Assembly (NCBI GenBank): GCA_937907395.1
Contig: CALCII010000009.1
Span: 100,189 to 164,188 of the forward strand
Reading direction: 5' to 3'
Origin: an uncultured Chitinophagaceae bacterium
GTDB taxonomy: Bacteria > Bacteroidota > Bacteroidia > Chitinophagales > Chitinophagaceae
DNA length: 64,000 nucleotides
Positions 43,127-50,684 of this stretch are shown one piece after another. The translations under genes were made by a program, and so were the position numbers. Position 1 is the first letter of the stretch; every line of letters starts with the position of its first letter. A model generated the notes under the pieces. The model was given only the letters and a program-made list of their open reading frames with translations. It had not been told where the DNA came from and did no database searches.

Positions 43127-44428
43127 TTAACTATTTATCCAAAGTCTGCCTTCGTGTAAAGGAACTGTGTGTTTTCTATTTTTCCATTTAATATTTCTAT
43201 CTCTCAATTTTTCAAAAGAGTAATCACTGAAACCTGCTGATATTGCTAATTCGCCAAGCCATTTGTCAACAGGAACATAAATTCCGTAAGGTGCTGAATC
43301 GCCAACAACGAAACACATTTTGCAGTTTTCATTTGTTACTCGTCTTAAAGAATGAAAAACATCTGCAAGGTCGTTGAAGTATGCAGCTATCATTAAATGA
43401 TAATTCTTTTTACCACCATGTTTTAAGCGTTCTTCTTTAAGCGTTCCAAACACTTCTAAAAGTTCCGATTTAATTATGTCTAATCTCGGATTTTCCAAAA
43501 TGCTGTCAATGCTGTCGCCAAGTCTTGAAACATGTTGTGTGCAAGCTCTCACCAAATGTTTTCTCACGTTGTCTTGTAAGTCAGCCCAACCGCTAATGTC
43601 GCCCCAAAAAGTCATTTCAAGTCTTGTGGCATCTGCATAGTCGTAATTGTTGGCATAAGGTGGCGAAGTAATTACAAGGTCGCCCCAACCATCTGGAATT
43701 GATTCAATGTTTCTTGCATCTTCATTTAAAATAATTGAATCAACTACATTTTGGAAACGATTTTGAGTTCGTTTCATATCCAAATACATTTCATTAACTT
43801 TTGATTCAAAAGCCACAAAAGGGTCAATTACTTTTGACTTTGTTTTATTGGGCTGAATGTATTGCCATTGTGCCGTTCCAACGGGTGAAGTTGTTCTAAG
43901 AATGGCAGTAATGATAAACCAATTGAAGTTTTTAATTTCTTCATCTTGTTTGGTATCAAGCCAAGTTTGTTTAAGTGCTTCCAATTTCTGAATAGTTTCT
44001 AATGGATAGCAACTCATTATTAGTTTGGGAAATTCTGTTTGTGTTATCTTTTTGCCTTTAGCAATTTTCAATAATGTAAGTGCTTTCTCTTTAAATTTAT
44101 CGGCAGGATAATTCCAATTTAGTTTTGCTTTTGCGATTCGATAAATATATGGATGTGCTTCAACTCCATAAGATTCAACACCTGCAAATTCGCTCTCAAT
44201 CAGAACAGTTCCTGAACCTGCAAATGGATCAATAATTCTTGTTCGTCCATTGTTTATCTCTTCTCGGATAAGTTCGCTTACCCAAGCTGCTGAAAACCCT
44301 GCGGTGTATCTATACCATTTGTGAATTGGCATTTTCATGTTGTCGGCAAAAGTGGCGGTGTAATCCTGCTCAACTTTTACTTCGTTAGGGAATAAGTCTA
44401 GTTCCAGATTTTGTACTTTATAGGTCAT
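43127..44428 (-). CDS. DNA methyltransferase (SPPY type)
   Basis: 433 residues. SAM-binding motif I DPFAGSGTVLIESE (67-80) and catalytic motif IV TSPPYANNYDYADATRLE (254-271), with an intervening segment of about 150 residues that may be the target recognition part. SPPY is found in N4-cytosine and in some N6-adenine methyltransferases; the base is not decided. It is thought to protect the host from the adjacent nuclease. It begins 1 bp behind the controller stop and precedes the endonuclease. Complete, no frameshift. A+T-rich compared with the genes to the right. Confidence 0.88.
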   Translation of the reverse strand: MTYKVQNLELDLFPNEVKVEQDYTATFADNMKMPIHKWYRYTAGFSAAWVSELIREEINNGRTRIIDPFAGSGTVLIESEFAGVESYGVEAHPYIYRIAKAKLNWNYPADKFKEKALTLLKIAKGKKITQTEFPKLIMSCYPLETIQKLEALKQTWLDTKQDEEIKNFNWFIITAILRTTSPVGTAQWQYIQPNKTKSKVIDPFVAFESKVNEMYLDMKRTQNRFQNVVDSIILNEDARNIESIPDGWGDLVITSPPYANNYDYADATRLEMTFWGDISGWADLQDNVRKHLVRACTQHVSRLGDSIDSILENPRLDIIKSELLEVFGTLKEERLKHGGKKNYHLMIAAYFNDLADVFHSLRRVTNENCKMCFVVGDSAPYGIYVPVDKWLGELAISAGFSDYSFEKLRDRNIKWKNRKHTVPLHEGRLWINS

Positions 44429-44429
44429 T

Positions 44430-44756
44430 TCAATAGTTTTTGCTCTTTTTTAAATATGCAACTTTTTCTTCCGCTACCTTTAATGTATCAAGGTCTGCTT
44501 CCTCTTCTATAATCTTGTAAGCAAACTGATCACTCAGCATTTCTTTAATCAGGTTTTTTTCATTGACGCAAAAGAAAGCAGCAACTTGCTTTAATTGTTC
44601 TTTGGTTGGCAATCTTTCGTTACGTTCTATTTTACCCAGCAGGGATGTATCAATTCCAATGTCTGAAGCTACTACTCTAAGCGAAAGATTAGCTTTTTCT
44701 CTCATTGATCTGATTTTTTCGCCTATAGTAGTTATTTGCTGCTTTCGGGTAGTCAT
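44430..44756 (-). CDS. XRE-type controller protein of the R-M/defence operon
   Basis: 108 residues: an N-terminal Cro/C1-type helix-turn-helix (about 11-65; IRSMREKANLSLRVVASDIGIDTSLLGKIERNERLP) and a helical C-terminal extension (NLIKEM...EEKVAYLKKSK). Small XRE proteins ahead of a methyltransferase gene act as C-proteins, which time the switch from methylation to restriction. The ATG at 44756 is preferred to a TTG at 44777, which lies inside the -7 element. A perfect palindrome just upstream is the likely binding site. First gene of the island, on the minus strand. Confidence 0.82.
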   Translation of the reverse strand: MTTRKQQITTIGEKIRSMREKANLSLRVVASDIGIDTSLLGKIERNERLPTKEQLKQVAAFFCVNEKNLIKEMLSDQFAYKIIEEEADLDTLKVAEEKVAYLKKSKNY

Positions 44757-44760
44757 TTTA

Positions 44761-44775
44761 GGACAGAATTTGTCC
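44761..44775. promoter_or_regulatory. Palindromic operator (C-box-like) at the controller promoter
   Basis: Perfect inverted repeat GGACA-GAATT-TGTCC. It directly abuts the -7 element (shares its last base) and ends 4 bp before the controller ATG, so a bound dimer would block or reset transcription start. Autoregulation is inferred. Confidence 0.65.
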
Positions 44776-44782
44776 AAATTTA
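44775..44782 (-). promoter_or_regulatory. -7 promoter element of the defence island
   Basis: Minus-strand TAAATTTG (plus CAAATTTA), perfect TAnnTTTG. It is the only clear promoter upstream of the seven-gene run. The start site would fall inside the adjoining palindrome. No -33 element is evident. Confidence 0.65.
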
Positions 44783-45090
44783 TTAATTGCTCTCATTTTT
44801 TGTTTTTTTTTCAGAGGAAGTTATTAACACTTTGTAATAGTAACATAGATTAATGCGGCTTTTAATGCCAGTTCATGCGAAGTGCCTAGGTCAATATTCT
44901 CAGTCCACCCGCTGCGGGATGTGAAGGGGTAGTGTGTAGCGTAGCGAAACACCGGAGCGAAGCGGAGCCCGTAACAGCCCGGACTGCAGATGATTGGTTT
45001 TCTGTTGCTGAAAGCCCCAAAGGAAAGTTTTTCTCTTGCGAACGATTGATCGTATTTGCTTTATTTTTACACTCTCAATTAAAGCTTGCT
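44783..45090. other. Intergenic region right of the defence island, with a G+C-rich segment
   Basis: The part next to the island is A+T-rich; 44905-44995 is suddenly G+C-rich, containing a CCCGC-T-GCGGG hairpin (44908-44918) and a run with repeated AGCG elements. On the plus strand it is open and would extend the next gene's frame by 53 codons, but the predicted peptide (KHRSEAEPVTARTADDW) looks like translated non-coding repeat. No tRNA or integrase site recognised. Confidence 0.45.
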
Positions 45091-46038
45091 ATGGTAAAAG
45101 ATAAAATACTGGTGATTGGTGCATCCGGACAAATAGGAGTGGAGTTAACATTGGCACTACGTAAAATATATGGAAACCAGAATGTGATTGCCTCCGATTT
45201 GCGGGAACAAAATCCATTACTGGAAGGAACGGGTCCCTATGTGAGCTTGGATGTAATGAATAAAGAAATGCTTCATGTACAGGTGATTCGTCAGAACATC
45301 ACACAGATTTATCTGCTGGCGGCAATTCTTTCAGCAACAGGTGAAAAGAATCCCAACCTTGCCTGGAACCTCAATATGGCCGGTTTACTGAATGTGCTGG
45401 ATATTGCCCGTGAAGAAAAATTGCACAAAGTGTATTGGCCTTCATCCATTGCTGTGTTTGGCCCTACAAGCCCCAGGCAAAATTGTCCGCAACAAACCAT
45501 TATCGAACCTGTTACCGTTTATGGCATCAGTAAATATGCCGGTGAATTCTGGTGCAATTATTATCATCAGCGGTATGGAGTAGATGTAAGAAGCATCCGT
45601 TATCCGGGTTTGATCTCTTATAAATCGGCGCCCGGCGGTGGTACCACAGATTATGCTGTGGAAATATTTCATGAAGCGCTGGAAGAAAATAAGTACAAAT
45701 GTTTTCTGCGGGAAGATACCTACCTGCCCATGATGTATATGCCCGATGCCATCCGTGCCACGATTGAACTGATGGAAGCACCGGCAGAAAAAATCTCTAT
45801 CCGTCATTCGTATAATGTGGGGGCCATCAGCTTTTCTCCCAAAGAAATTGCAAACGAAATTGCAAAGCACCGTCCCGGTTTTACCATCAGCTATGAACCC
45901 GATTACCGTCAGCAGATTGCCGATAGCTGGCCACAGAGCATTGATGATTCTGTAGCCCGGAACGATTGGGGGTGGAAGCCGGAATATGATCTTTCAAAAA
46001 TGACAGCCGATATGTTACAAAACCTGCAACAGGTTTAG
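45091..46038 (+). CDS. NAD-dependent epimerase/dehydratase, probable L-threonine 3-dehydrogenase
   Basis: 315 residues. Extended SDR fold: N-terminal GASGQIG (NAD binding), catalytic YGISK (Tyr-x3-Lys), DLREQN for the NAD ribose, and the family traits YLLAAILSATGEKNPNLAW, WPSSIAVFG, RYPGLISYKSAPGGGTTDYAVEIF and MMYMPDAI. These are the signature of the short-chain L-threonine 3-dehydrogenase (oxidises L-Thr to 2-amino-3-ketobutyrate, split to glycine and acetyl-CoA). The ATG at 45091 fits the NAD-binding strand at the N-terminus; an upstream open frame to 44932 is probably non-coding. No kbl gene is adjacent. Confidence 0.87.
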   Translation: MVKDKILVIGASGQIGVELTLALRKIYGNQNVIASDLREQNPLLEGTGPYVSLDVMNKEMLHVQVIRQNITQIYLLAAILSATGEKNPNLAWNLNMAGLLNVLDIAREEKLHKVYWPSSIAVFGPTSPRQNCPQQTIIEPVTVYGISKYAGEFWCNYYHQRYGVDVRSIRYPGLISYKSAPGGGTTDYAVEIFHEALEENKYKCFLREDTYLPMMYMPDAIRATIELMEAPAEKISIRHSYNVGAISFSPKEIANEIAKHRPGFTISYEPDYRQQIADSWPQSIDDSVARNDWGWKPEYDLSKMTADMLQNLQQV

Positions 46039-46071
46039 GTTTCACCTTGCGCAGATTTGATCTTACAGGGT

Positions 46072-46079
46072 TATATTTG
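46072..46079 (+). promoter_or_regulatory. -7 promoter element of icd
   Basis: TATATTTG, perfect TAnnTTTG, 41 bp before the icd start, giving a leader of about 35 nt. A TTG at 46047-46049 may be the -33 element (22-bp spacer, slightly long). Confidence 0.55.
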
Positions 46080-46120
46080 CTGACTTTTTAACCTCTTTCT
46101 AAACGTTTAAATAACCAACA

Positions 46121-47353
46121 ATGGCAGAAAAAATCAAAGTGGCCAACCCTGTGGTGGAACTGGATGGCGATGAAATGACGAGGATTATCTGGAAGTTCAT
46201 TAAAGACAAACTCATTCTTCCTTACCTCGATGTGGACATTAAATATTATGATCTGGGTATGGAATACCGGGATGAAACCAACGACCAGGTTACTGTTGAT
46301 GCAGCCAATGCCATTAAACAATACGGTGTAGGTATTAAATGTGCCACCATTACTCCCGATGAAGCAAGGGTGAAAGAGTTTAACCTGAAGCAAATGTGGA
46401 AGAGCCCTAACGGAACCATCCGTAACATTCTTGATGGTACGGTTTTTCGTGAACCCATCGTTATCAACAATATTCCCCGTTTGGTTACCAACTGGACGGC
46501 TCCTATTATTGTGGGACGCCACGCATTTGGTGATCAATATCGTGCAACCGATACCGTTATTAAAGGGAAGGGAAAATTAACCATGACCTTTACTCCTGAA
46601 GATGGAGGGGAACCACAAGTCTTTGAAGTGTACAATTACAAAGGAGATGGTGTTGCATTAACCATGTACAATACAGATGAAAGTATTATTGGTTTTGCAC
46701 GCAGCTGTTTCAATATTGCCCTCAATAAAAAATGGCCCTTGTATTTGTCTACCAAGAATACCATTCTTAAGAAATACGATGGACGTTTTAAAGATATTTT
46801 CGAAGAAATTTATCAGAACGAATTCAAAGCACAATTTGAAGCTGCCGGTATTACGTACGAACACCGTTTGATTGATGATATGGTGGCGAGCGCATTGAAA
46901 TGGAATGGTAATTTCGTGTGGGCTTGTAAAAACTATGATGGGGATGTGCAAAGCGATACTGTAGCTCAGGGCTTTGGTTCGCTGGGTTTAATGACTTCTG
47001 TTTTGATTACACCTGATGGTAAAACAATGGAAGCAGAAGCTGCCCATGGTACTGTAACCCGTCACTACCGTGAACATCAGAAAGGAAAACCCACTTCCAC
47101 TAATCCCATCGCTTCTATTTTTGCATGGACACGTGGTTTAGCTTTCCGTGGAAAGCTGGATGGTAACCAACCGCTCATTGATTTTTGTAATGCACTCGAA
47201 GCCGTTTGTATTGAAACTGTGGAAAGCGGAAAAATGACCAAAGACCTGGCTGTTTGTATTCATGGTAATAAAGTGAATCACGGTGATCATTATCTCTATA
47301 CAGAAGAATTCCTCGATGCAATCGATGAAAATCTGAAAAAGAAATTGGGATAA
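46121..47353 (+). CDS. icd: Isocitrate dehydrogenase, NADP-dependent (eukaryote-like dimer type)
   Basis: 410 residues. Oxidative decarboxylation of isocitrate to 2-oxoglutarate. It resembles the mammalian NADP-IDH type rather than E. coli Icd: VVELDGDEMTRIIW at the N-terminus, YYDLGMEYRDETNDQVT, KSPNGTIRNILDGTVFREPI (isocitrate-binding Ser/Arg), YDGDVQSD (metal), and GTVTRHYREHQ (NADP). Full length with no gaps. Strong terminator behind it. Together with aconitase in this window it covers two consecutive TCA steps. Confidence 0.95.
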   Translation: MAEKIKVANPVVELDGDEMTRIIWKFIKDKLILPYLDVDIKYYDLGMEYRDETNDQVTVDAANAIKQYGVGIKCATITPDEARVKEFNLKQMWKSPNGTIRNILDGTVFREPIVINNIPRLVTNWTAPIIVGRHAFGDQYRATDTVIKGKGKLTMTFTPEDGGEPQVFEVYNYKGDGVALTMYNTDESIIGFARSCFNIALNKKWPLYLSTKNTILKKYDGRFKDIFEEIYQNEFKAQFEAAGITYEHRLIDDMVASALKWNGNFVWACKNYDGDVQSDTVAQGFGSLGLMTSVLITPDGKTMEAEAAHGTVTRHYREHQKGKPTSTNPIASIFAWTRGLAFRGKLDGNQPLIDFCNALEAVCIETVESGKMTKDLAVCIHGNKVNHGDHYLYTEEFLDAIDENLKKKLG

Positions 47354-47374
47354 TACTGTTCCTGAAATTTATAC

Positions 47375-47408
47375 AAGCCCCGTTCATTGATTGAACGGGG
47401 CTTTTTCT
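47375..47408 (+). terminator. Rho-independent terminator of icd
   Basis: AAGCCCCGTTCA (47375-47386), loop TTGAT, TGAACGGGGCTT (47392-47403), then TTTCTTTT. Confidence 0.9.
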
Positions 47409-47469
47409 TTTAAGGTTTCTCTAACGATTCAGGGTATTGTGTTTGTGATGATACAGGAAAAGGAAGCTT

Positions 47470-47922
47470 ATGAAATCAAAACTCTACACAATTCTTCTTC
47501 TTTCTTTTCCTCTTTTCATTTCCTGTAAAAAATGGTTACCCGAAAACCGCATAGATGGTACATGGGTATTAACCGAAGTGGAGAAGCGAAGGCCCTTCAG
47601 TAACGAAACAGTTTATACGTTGTACCAGGAAGGACAATTCTCTTTCAATAGTAACGGTATGGCTGCCTATAATGATAATTATGGTTTGATGCAGGGTAGC
47701 TGGCAGATGCGGGATGTGCAGGGGCCTGTGTATTATGATGAGAATGGAAACAGACAATCAGATCATTCTCGTGTGCTGTGGATTCAATTGTATGATTTTA
47801 ACAACAATCGTGTGATTGATTGGTATTTCGACCGGTTCGACTTCCGCAGCTCCGGTGACAGGCTGGTGGCATTTATTGAAAGTCCCAGCTACACATACCG
47901 TTATACGTTTCGCCGGTTGTAA
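47470..47922 (+). CDS. Lipocalin-like lipoprotein, unknown
   Basis: 150 residues. Signal peptide with a lipobox-like LFISC at residues 16-20 (Phe at -3 is unusual). The mature part begins KKWLPENRIDGTWVLTEVEK, which looks like the first strand of a lipocalin-like barrel, with GQFSFNSNG and repeated beta strands. Such proteins of Bacteroidota are outer-membrane or periplasmic lipoproteins of unknown ligand. Lies alone between icd and the TMEM175 gene. Confidence 0.6.
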   Translation: MKSKLYTILLLSFPLFISCKKWLPENRIDGTWVLTEVEKRRPFSNETVYTLYQEGQFSFNSNGMAAYNDNYGLMQGSWQMRDVQGPVYYDENGNRQSDHSRVLWIQLYDFNNNRVIDWYFDRFDFRSSGDRLVAFIESPSYTYRYTFRRL

Positions 47923-48006
47923 AGACTGTCGTGGGTCAAGCAGGGAACTTACCAGAATCATTGTGCATGGAAGGAATGCCTGCTAGCTTGAAATTTTATT
48001 TCAGCT

Positions 48007-48729
48007 ATGTTACGCCACAAACTATTTCATGCCGATGATGGTTCCGTTATCAGGGGAACAGAAATTTTCAGGGTAGAAGCATTGAGCGATGCGGTATTTG
48101 CTTTTTCTGTTTCACTCTTGATTATGTCATTGGAAGTTCCCAATACGTATGAAGAACTTCAATACACGATCAGCCATTTTCTACCATTCCTGGCAACGGT
48201 AAGCCTGGTCTTCTTTTTCTGGTATTTACAGAACCAGTACTTCCGTGCATATGGATTAAATACCAGCCGTGTGATTGTGCTGAACCTTGCATTATTGATC
48301 CTGATTTTATTTTATGCATTTCCTCTTAAGTTTCTGTTTTCTTTATTGCTTTCATGGATTACCGGCATCAATTATTTTGAGGAAGCGGTTAACCAGGGGA
48401 AAACAGTTTTAATGGAAGATGATTTTCCCAAGCTTATTTTATTCTTCAGCATTGGGTATGCACTCATCTGGCTTATTTTTCACCAATTGTACAGTTATGC
48501 ATGGAAGCATCGGAATAAATTACAATTGTCGCCCGCCGAGTCAATTGTATTACGGTTTCAAAAGCAGGATGCCTTGGTGGAAATCCTGATTGGTGTTGTT
48601 GCCGCTTTTTGTGCCATGATGAAATGGCCAACCGTAAGCGGATTTGTTTTTCTTCTCATTCCGGTATGGCTGGTGTTGCAGCAACTGATTATTAAAAGAA
48701 GATTGAAGAAATTACCTCACAGAAAATGA
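48007..48729 (+). CDS. TMEM175-like potassium channel family protein
   Basis: 240 residues with about six hydrophobic helices. The first helix has the family core EALSDAVFAFSVSLLIMSLEVP (shortened from the usual RxxxFSDAVFAIA), known in TMEM175/DUF1211, where paired FSD motifs line the K+ pore. Bacterial members are K+ channels with weak selectivity. Overlaps the convergent acylphosphatase by 13 bp. Probably an inner-membrane channel; activity inferred from family. Confidence 0.8.
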   Translation: MLRHKLFHADDGSVIRGTEIFRVEALSDAVFAFSVSLLIMSLEVPNTYEELQYTISHFLPFLATVSLVFFFWYLQNQYFRAYGLNTSRVIVLNLALLILILFYAFPLKFLFSLLLSWITGINYFEEAVNQGKTVLMEDDFPKLILFFSIGYALIWLIFHQLYSYAWKHRNKLQLSPAESIVLRFQKQDALVEILIGVVAAFCAMMKWPTVSGFVFLLIPVWLVLQQLIIKRRLKKLPHRK

Positions 48730-48995
48730 CGGATGATTCTGAAGTCAGGAAACGAAATGGTTTCTATGGAGTCTACAGTAACAGATGAAACTTCTGCACG
48801 GGGCGGACCTTGTTTGCACCAGGTAATTAATTCCTCAAGTTGGGAGTCTGTTCCTGTTGCTATAATTTTCACACTGCCGTTTGGTTGATTTTCTACTGTT
48901 CCCCCAATGTTCAGTTGTTGCGCTTTTTCCTGTGTATGTTTTCGGAACCATACTCCCTGAACTTTTCCTGAAACAATGATGCAGCAGGTTTTCAT
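48717..48995 (-). CDS. acyP: Acylphosphatase
   Basis: 92 residues. Hydrolyses carboxyl-phosphate bonds. Contains GKVQGVWFRKHTQEKA (Arg of the phosphate-binding loop) and GTVENQPNGSVKI (Asn), both catalytic residues of the family. Compact ferredoxin-like fold. Five bp ahead of it on the same strand ends the Rrf2 regulator, so they are likely cotranscribed. Confidence 0.95.
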   Translation of the reverse strand: MKTCCIIVSGKVQGVWFRKHTQEKAQQLNIGGTVENQPNGSVKIIATGTDSQLEELITWCKQGPPRAEVSSVTVDSIETISFPDFRIIRHFL

Positions 48996-49000
48996 AATTG

Positions 49001-49408
49001 TTATTTGGTGAGATCGGCAACCGTTTTGCTTTCGAGAATTTTCAGATTGGCATCTCTCACTTTCGCCATCATATCATGCAGCCCGCAATGTTTTTCGTCG
49101 CAGTTTTTACAACGTTCATAAAAGTGAAGGCTCACACATGACAAAGGAGCGATTGGGCCATCCAGCAAACGGATTACACGGGCCAAAGAAATCTGTTTGG
49201 GCTTGATTTTAAAATAGTAACCTCCGCCTTTCCCTTTCTTGCTTTCCAGTACGCCATCTTTGCGAAGTGTAAGCAGGATGTTCTCCAGGAATTTCAAAGG
49301 GATTTTTTTCTTTTTTGCAATATCGGCAATCAGAATAGGTTCATTGCTTGGCTGTTGAGCCATGTAAGAAAGAGCCTGTAAAGCGTATTGAGTCTTCTTG
49401 GAGAGCAT
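49001..49408 (-). CDS. Rrf2 family transcriptional regulator
   Basis: 135 residues. Winged helix with KKTQYALQALSYMAQQP and IPLKFLENILLTLRKDGVLESKKGKGGGYYF, the typical Rrf2/IscR layout, then a Cys-rich stretch: C91, C100, C103 and C108 (SCVSLHFYERCKNCDEKHC), able to hold an Fe-S cluster or sense redox or metal. Divergent from an outer-membrane gene. A one-mismatch -7 element (TAATTTCG) is found 49427-49434 on the minus strand. Precedes acyP. Confidence 0.88.
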   Translation of the reverse strand: MLSKKTQYALQALSYMAQQPSNEPILIADIAKKKKIPLKFLENILLTLRKDGVLESKKGKGGGYYFKIKPKQISLARVIRLLDGPIAPLSCVSLHFYERCKNCDEKHCGLHDMMAKVRDANLKILESKTVADLTK

Positions 49409-49470
49409 ATCTTTTGTTTAACAAACCGAAATTACGTGGTAGCGGGTATTATAAGATCAAAGCGGAAAAA

Positions 49471-49478
49471 TACTTTTG
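49471..49478 (+). promoter_or_regulatory. -7 promoter element of the outer-membrane gene
   Basis: TACTTTTG, perfect TAnnTTTG, 14 bp before the start at 49492, leaving a short leader. Confidence 0.55.
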
Positions 49479-49491
49479 TCGAAAGCAAATT

Positions 49492-50004
49492 ATGAAAATG
49501 AAATCTTTTTTCAAACTCGGACTGATACTCTTTTCAATGCTGGCATCACAGCAGATCTTCGCACAAAAGTCGAATCCCATACTGGGTGGTAACCTGGTGT
49601 TGGGAGGAGCTACCGGTGATTTTAAAAATGGCTATAAAAGCGTATCCGGGATTGATGGATTTATTGGCACTGGAAGTAAAAAGGCTTTTTTTGTACTATC
49701 AACCGGCTATTATTCATATAAAAATCAGGATGATAATACTCACGGAAAGATCCGGATGATTCCATTAAAAGCGGGATTTCGTTACTACGCAGCTAAAAAG
49801 ATTTTCTTAACCGGCAATGCAGGTTTGGGCTTGCTCAAAGACGAAACGATGAGTTCATCTAAATCGAATTTTGTATATGATGCCGGGATAGGTTACCATG
49901 GCAGCTTCAGCAATATTTCATTGCATTATGACGGATGGAAAAAGCGTAACACAGATGGTACATCCAATACCATTCAGTTACGTTTAGGCTTTGCATTAAA
50001 ATAG
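49492..50004 (+). CDS. Outer-membrane beta-barrel-like protein
   Basis: 170 residues. Signal peptide (MKMKSFFKLGLILFSMLASQQIFAQ) then repeating beta strands (GGNLVLGGATGDF, GFRYYAAKKIFLTGNAG, NISLHYDGW, TIQLRLGFALK) like small eight-stranded barrels, ending with LRLGFALK. The start at 49492 gives the signal peptide; a further ATG at 49498 is equally possible. The Rrf2 gene is divergent. Function unknown. Confidence 0.75.
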   Translation: MKMKSFFKLGLILFSMLASQQIFAQKSNPILGGNLVLGGATGDFKNGYKSVSGIDGFIGTGSKKAFFVLSTGYYSYKNQDDNTHGKIRMIPLKAGFRYYAAKKIFLTGNAGLGLLKDETMSSSKSNFVYDAGIGYHGSFSNISLHYDGWKKRNTDGTSNTIQLRLGFALK

Positions 50005-50008
50005 TAGG

Positions 50009-50650
50009 TTACACCAGTTTGTGCTCATACGCATATTTAATGAGCCCGATTACAGAGTTGGTTTTGGTTTTGCGGAAGATGTTCTTGCGGTGCGTTTCAA
50101 CAGTACGTTCACTCAGAAATAATTCTTCCGCAATTTGTTTGTTGCTGTATTCTTTTTCGATGAGACGAACAATTTCTACTTCCCTGTTGGTGAGGTGATT
50201 TTCTTCTGATTCTTTTTTACGTTCACTTGCTTTGAGCATTTCCTGCAGTACTTCTTCACTGAAGTAAATACCACCTGCTGCAATTTTATCCAATGCGTTG
50301 AGGAATTCTGTCTGCCCGATGTTCTTTAATAAATATCCACTGATATCGCTTTCATCAATCATCTGGTTCACGAGGCTTCCTTCTCCATTCATGGAAAGTG
50401 TTATGATTTTAATGGACGGGAATTGTTTCTTTACCAACTTCGCCAGTTCCACACCAGTCATTACGGGCATTTGTACATCTGTGAGCAGGATATCTACATC
50501 CTGTTTCTTCAATTGATCCGGTACCGTTTCAGGGTGTGTGGTTTCCAGTACAATTTCGAAGCGGTCATGACCTTTCAATAATGAGTTGAGCCCATCAATT
50601 ACAATCTGATGATCATCTACAATAGCTAATTTGATTTTGGTGTCAGCCAT
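50009..50650 (-). CDS. LuxR/NarL-type response regulator
   Basis: 213 residues. N-terminal receiver domain with D58 phosphoacceptor (DILLTDVQMP; acidic pair VDD at 11-13 and K109 in GYLLKN) and C-terminal LuxR helix-turn-helix (about 150-208; LTNREVEIVRLIEKEYSNKQIAEELFLSERTVETHRKNI). DNA-binding output of the pair with the upstream sensor kinase, 34 bp away. Targets unknown. Confidence 0.95.
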   Translation of the reverse strand: MADTKIKLAIVDDHQIVIDGLNSLLKGHDRFEIVLETTHPETVPDQLKKQDVDILLTDVQMPVMTGVELAKLVKKQFPSIKIITLSMNGEGSLVNQMIDESDISGYLLKNIGQTEFLNALDKIAAGGIYFSEEVLQEMLKASERKKESEENHLTNREVEIVRLIEKEYSNKQIAEELFLSERTVETHRKNIFRKTKTNSVIGLIKYAYEHKLV

Positions 50651-50684
50651 ATAAAATCTAAGGTTTATCCGAAAATAGGGAAAT

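Noticed and set aside
44932..45090. 53-codon N-terminal extension of the threonine dehydrogenase
   Set aside because: The extension runs through the G+C-rich repeat-like block and the NAD-binding strand begins right after the ATG at 45091.
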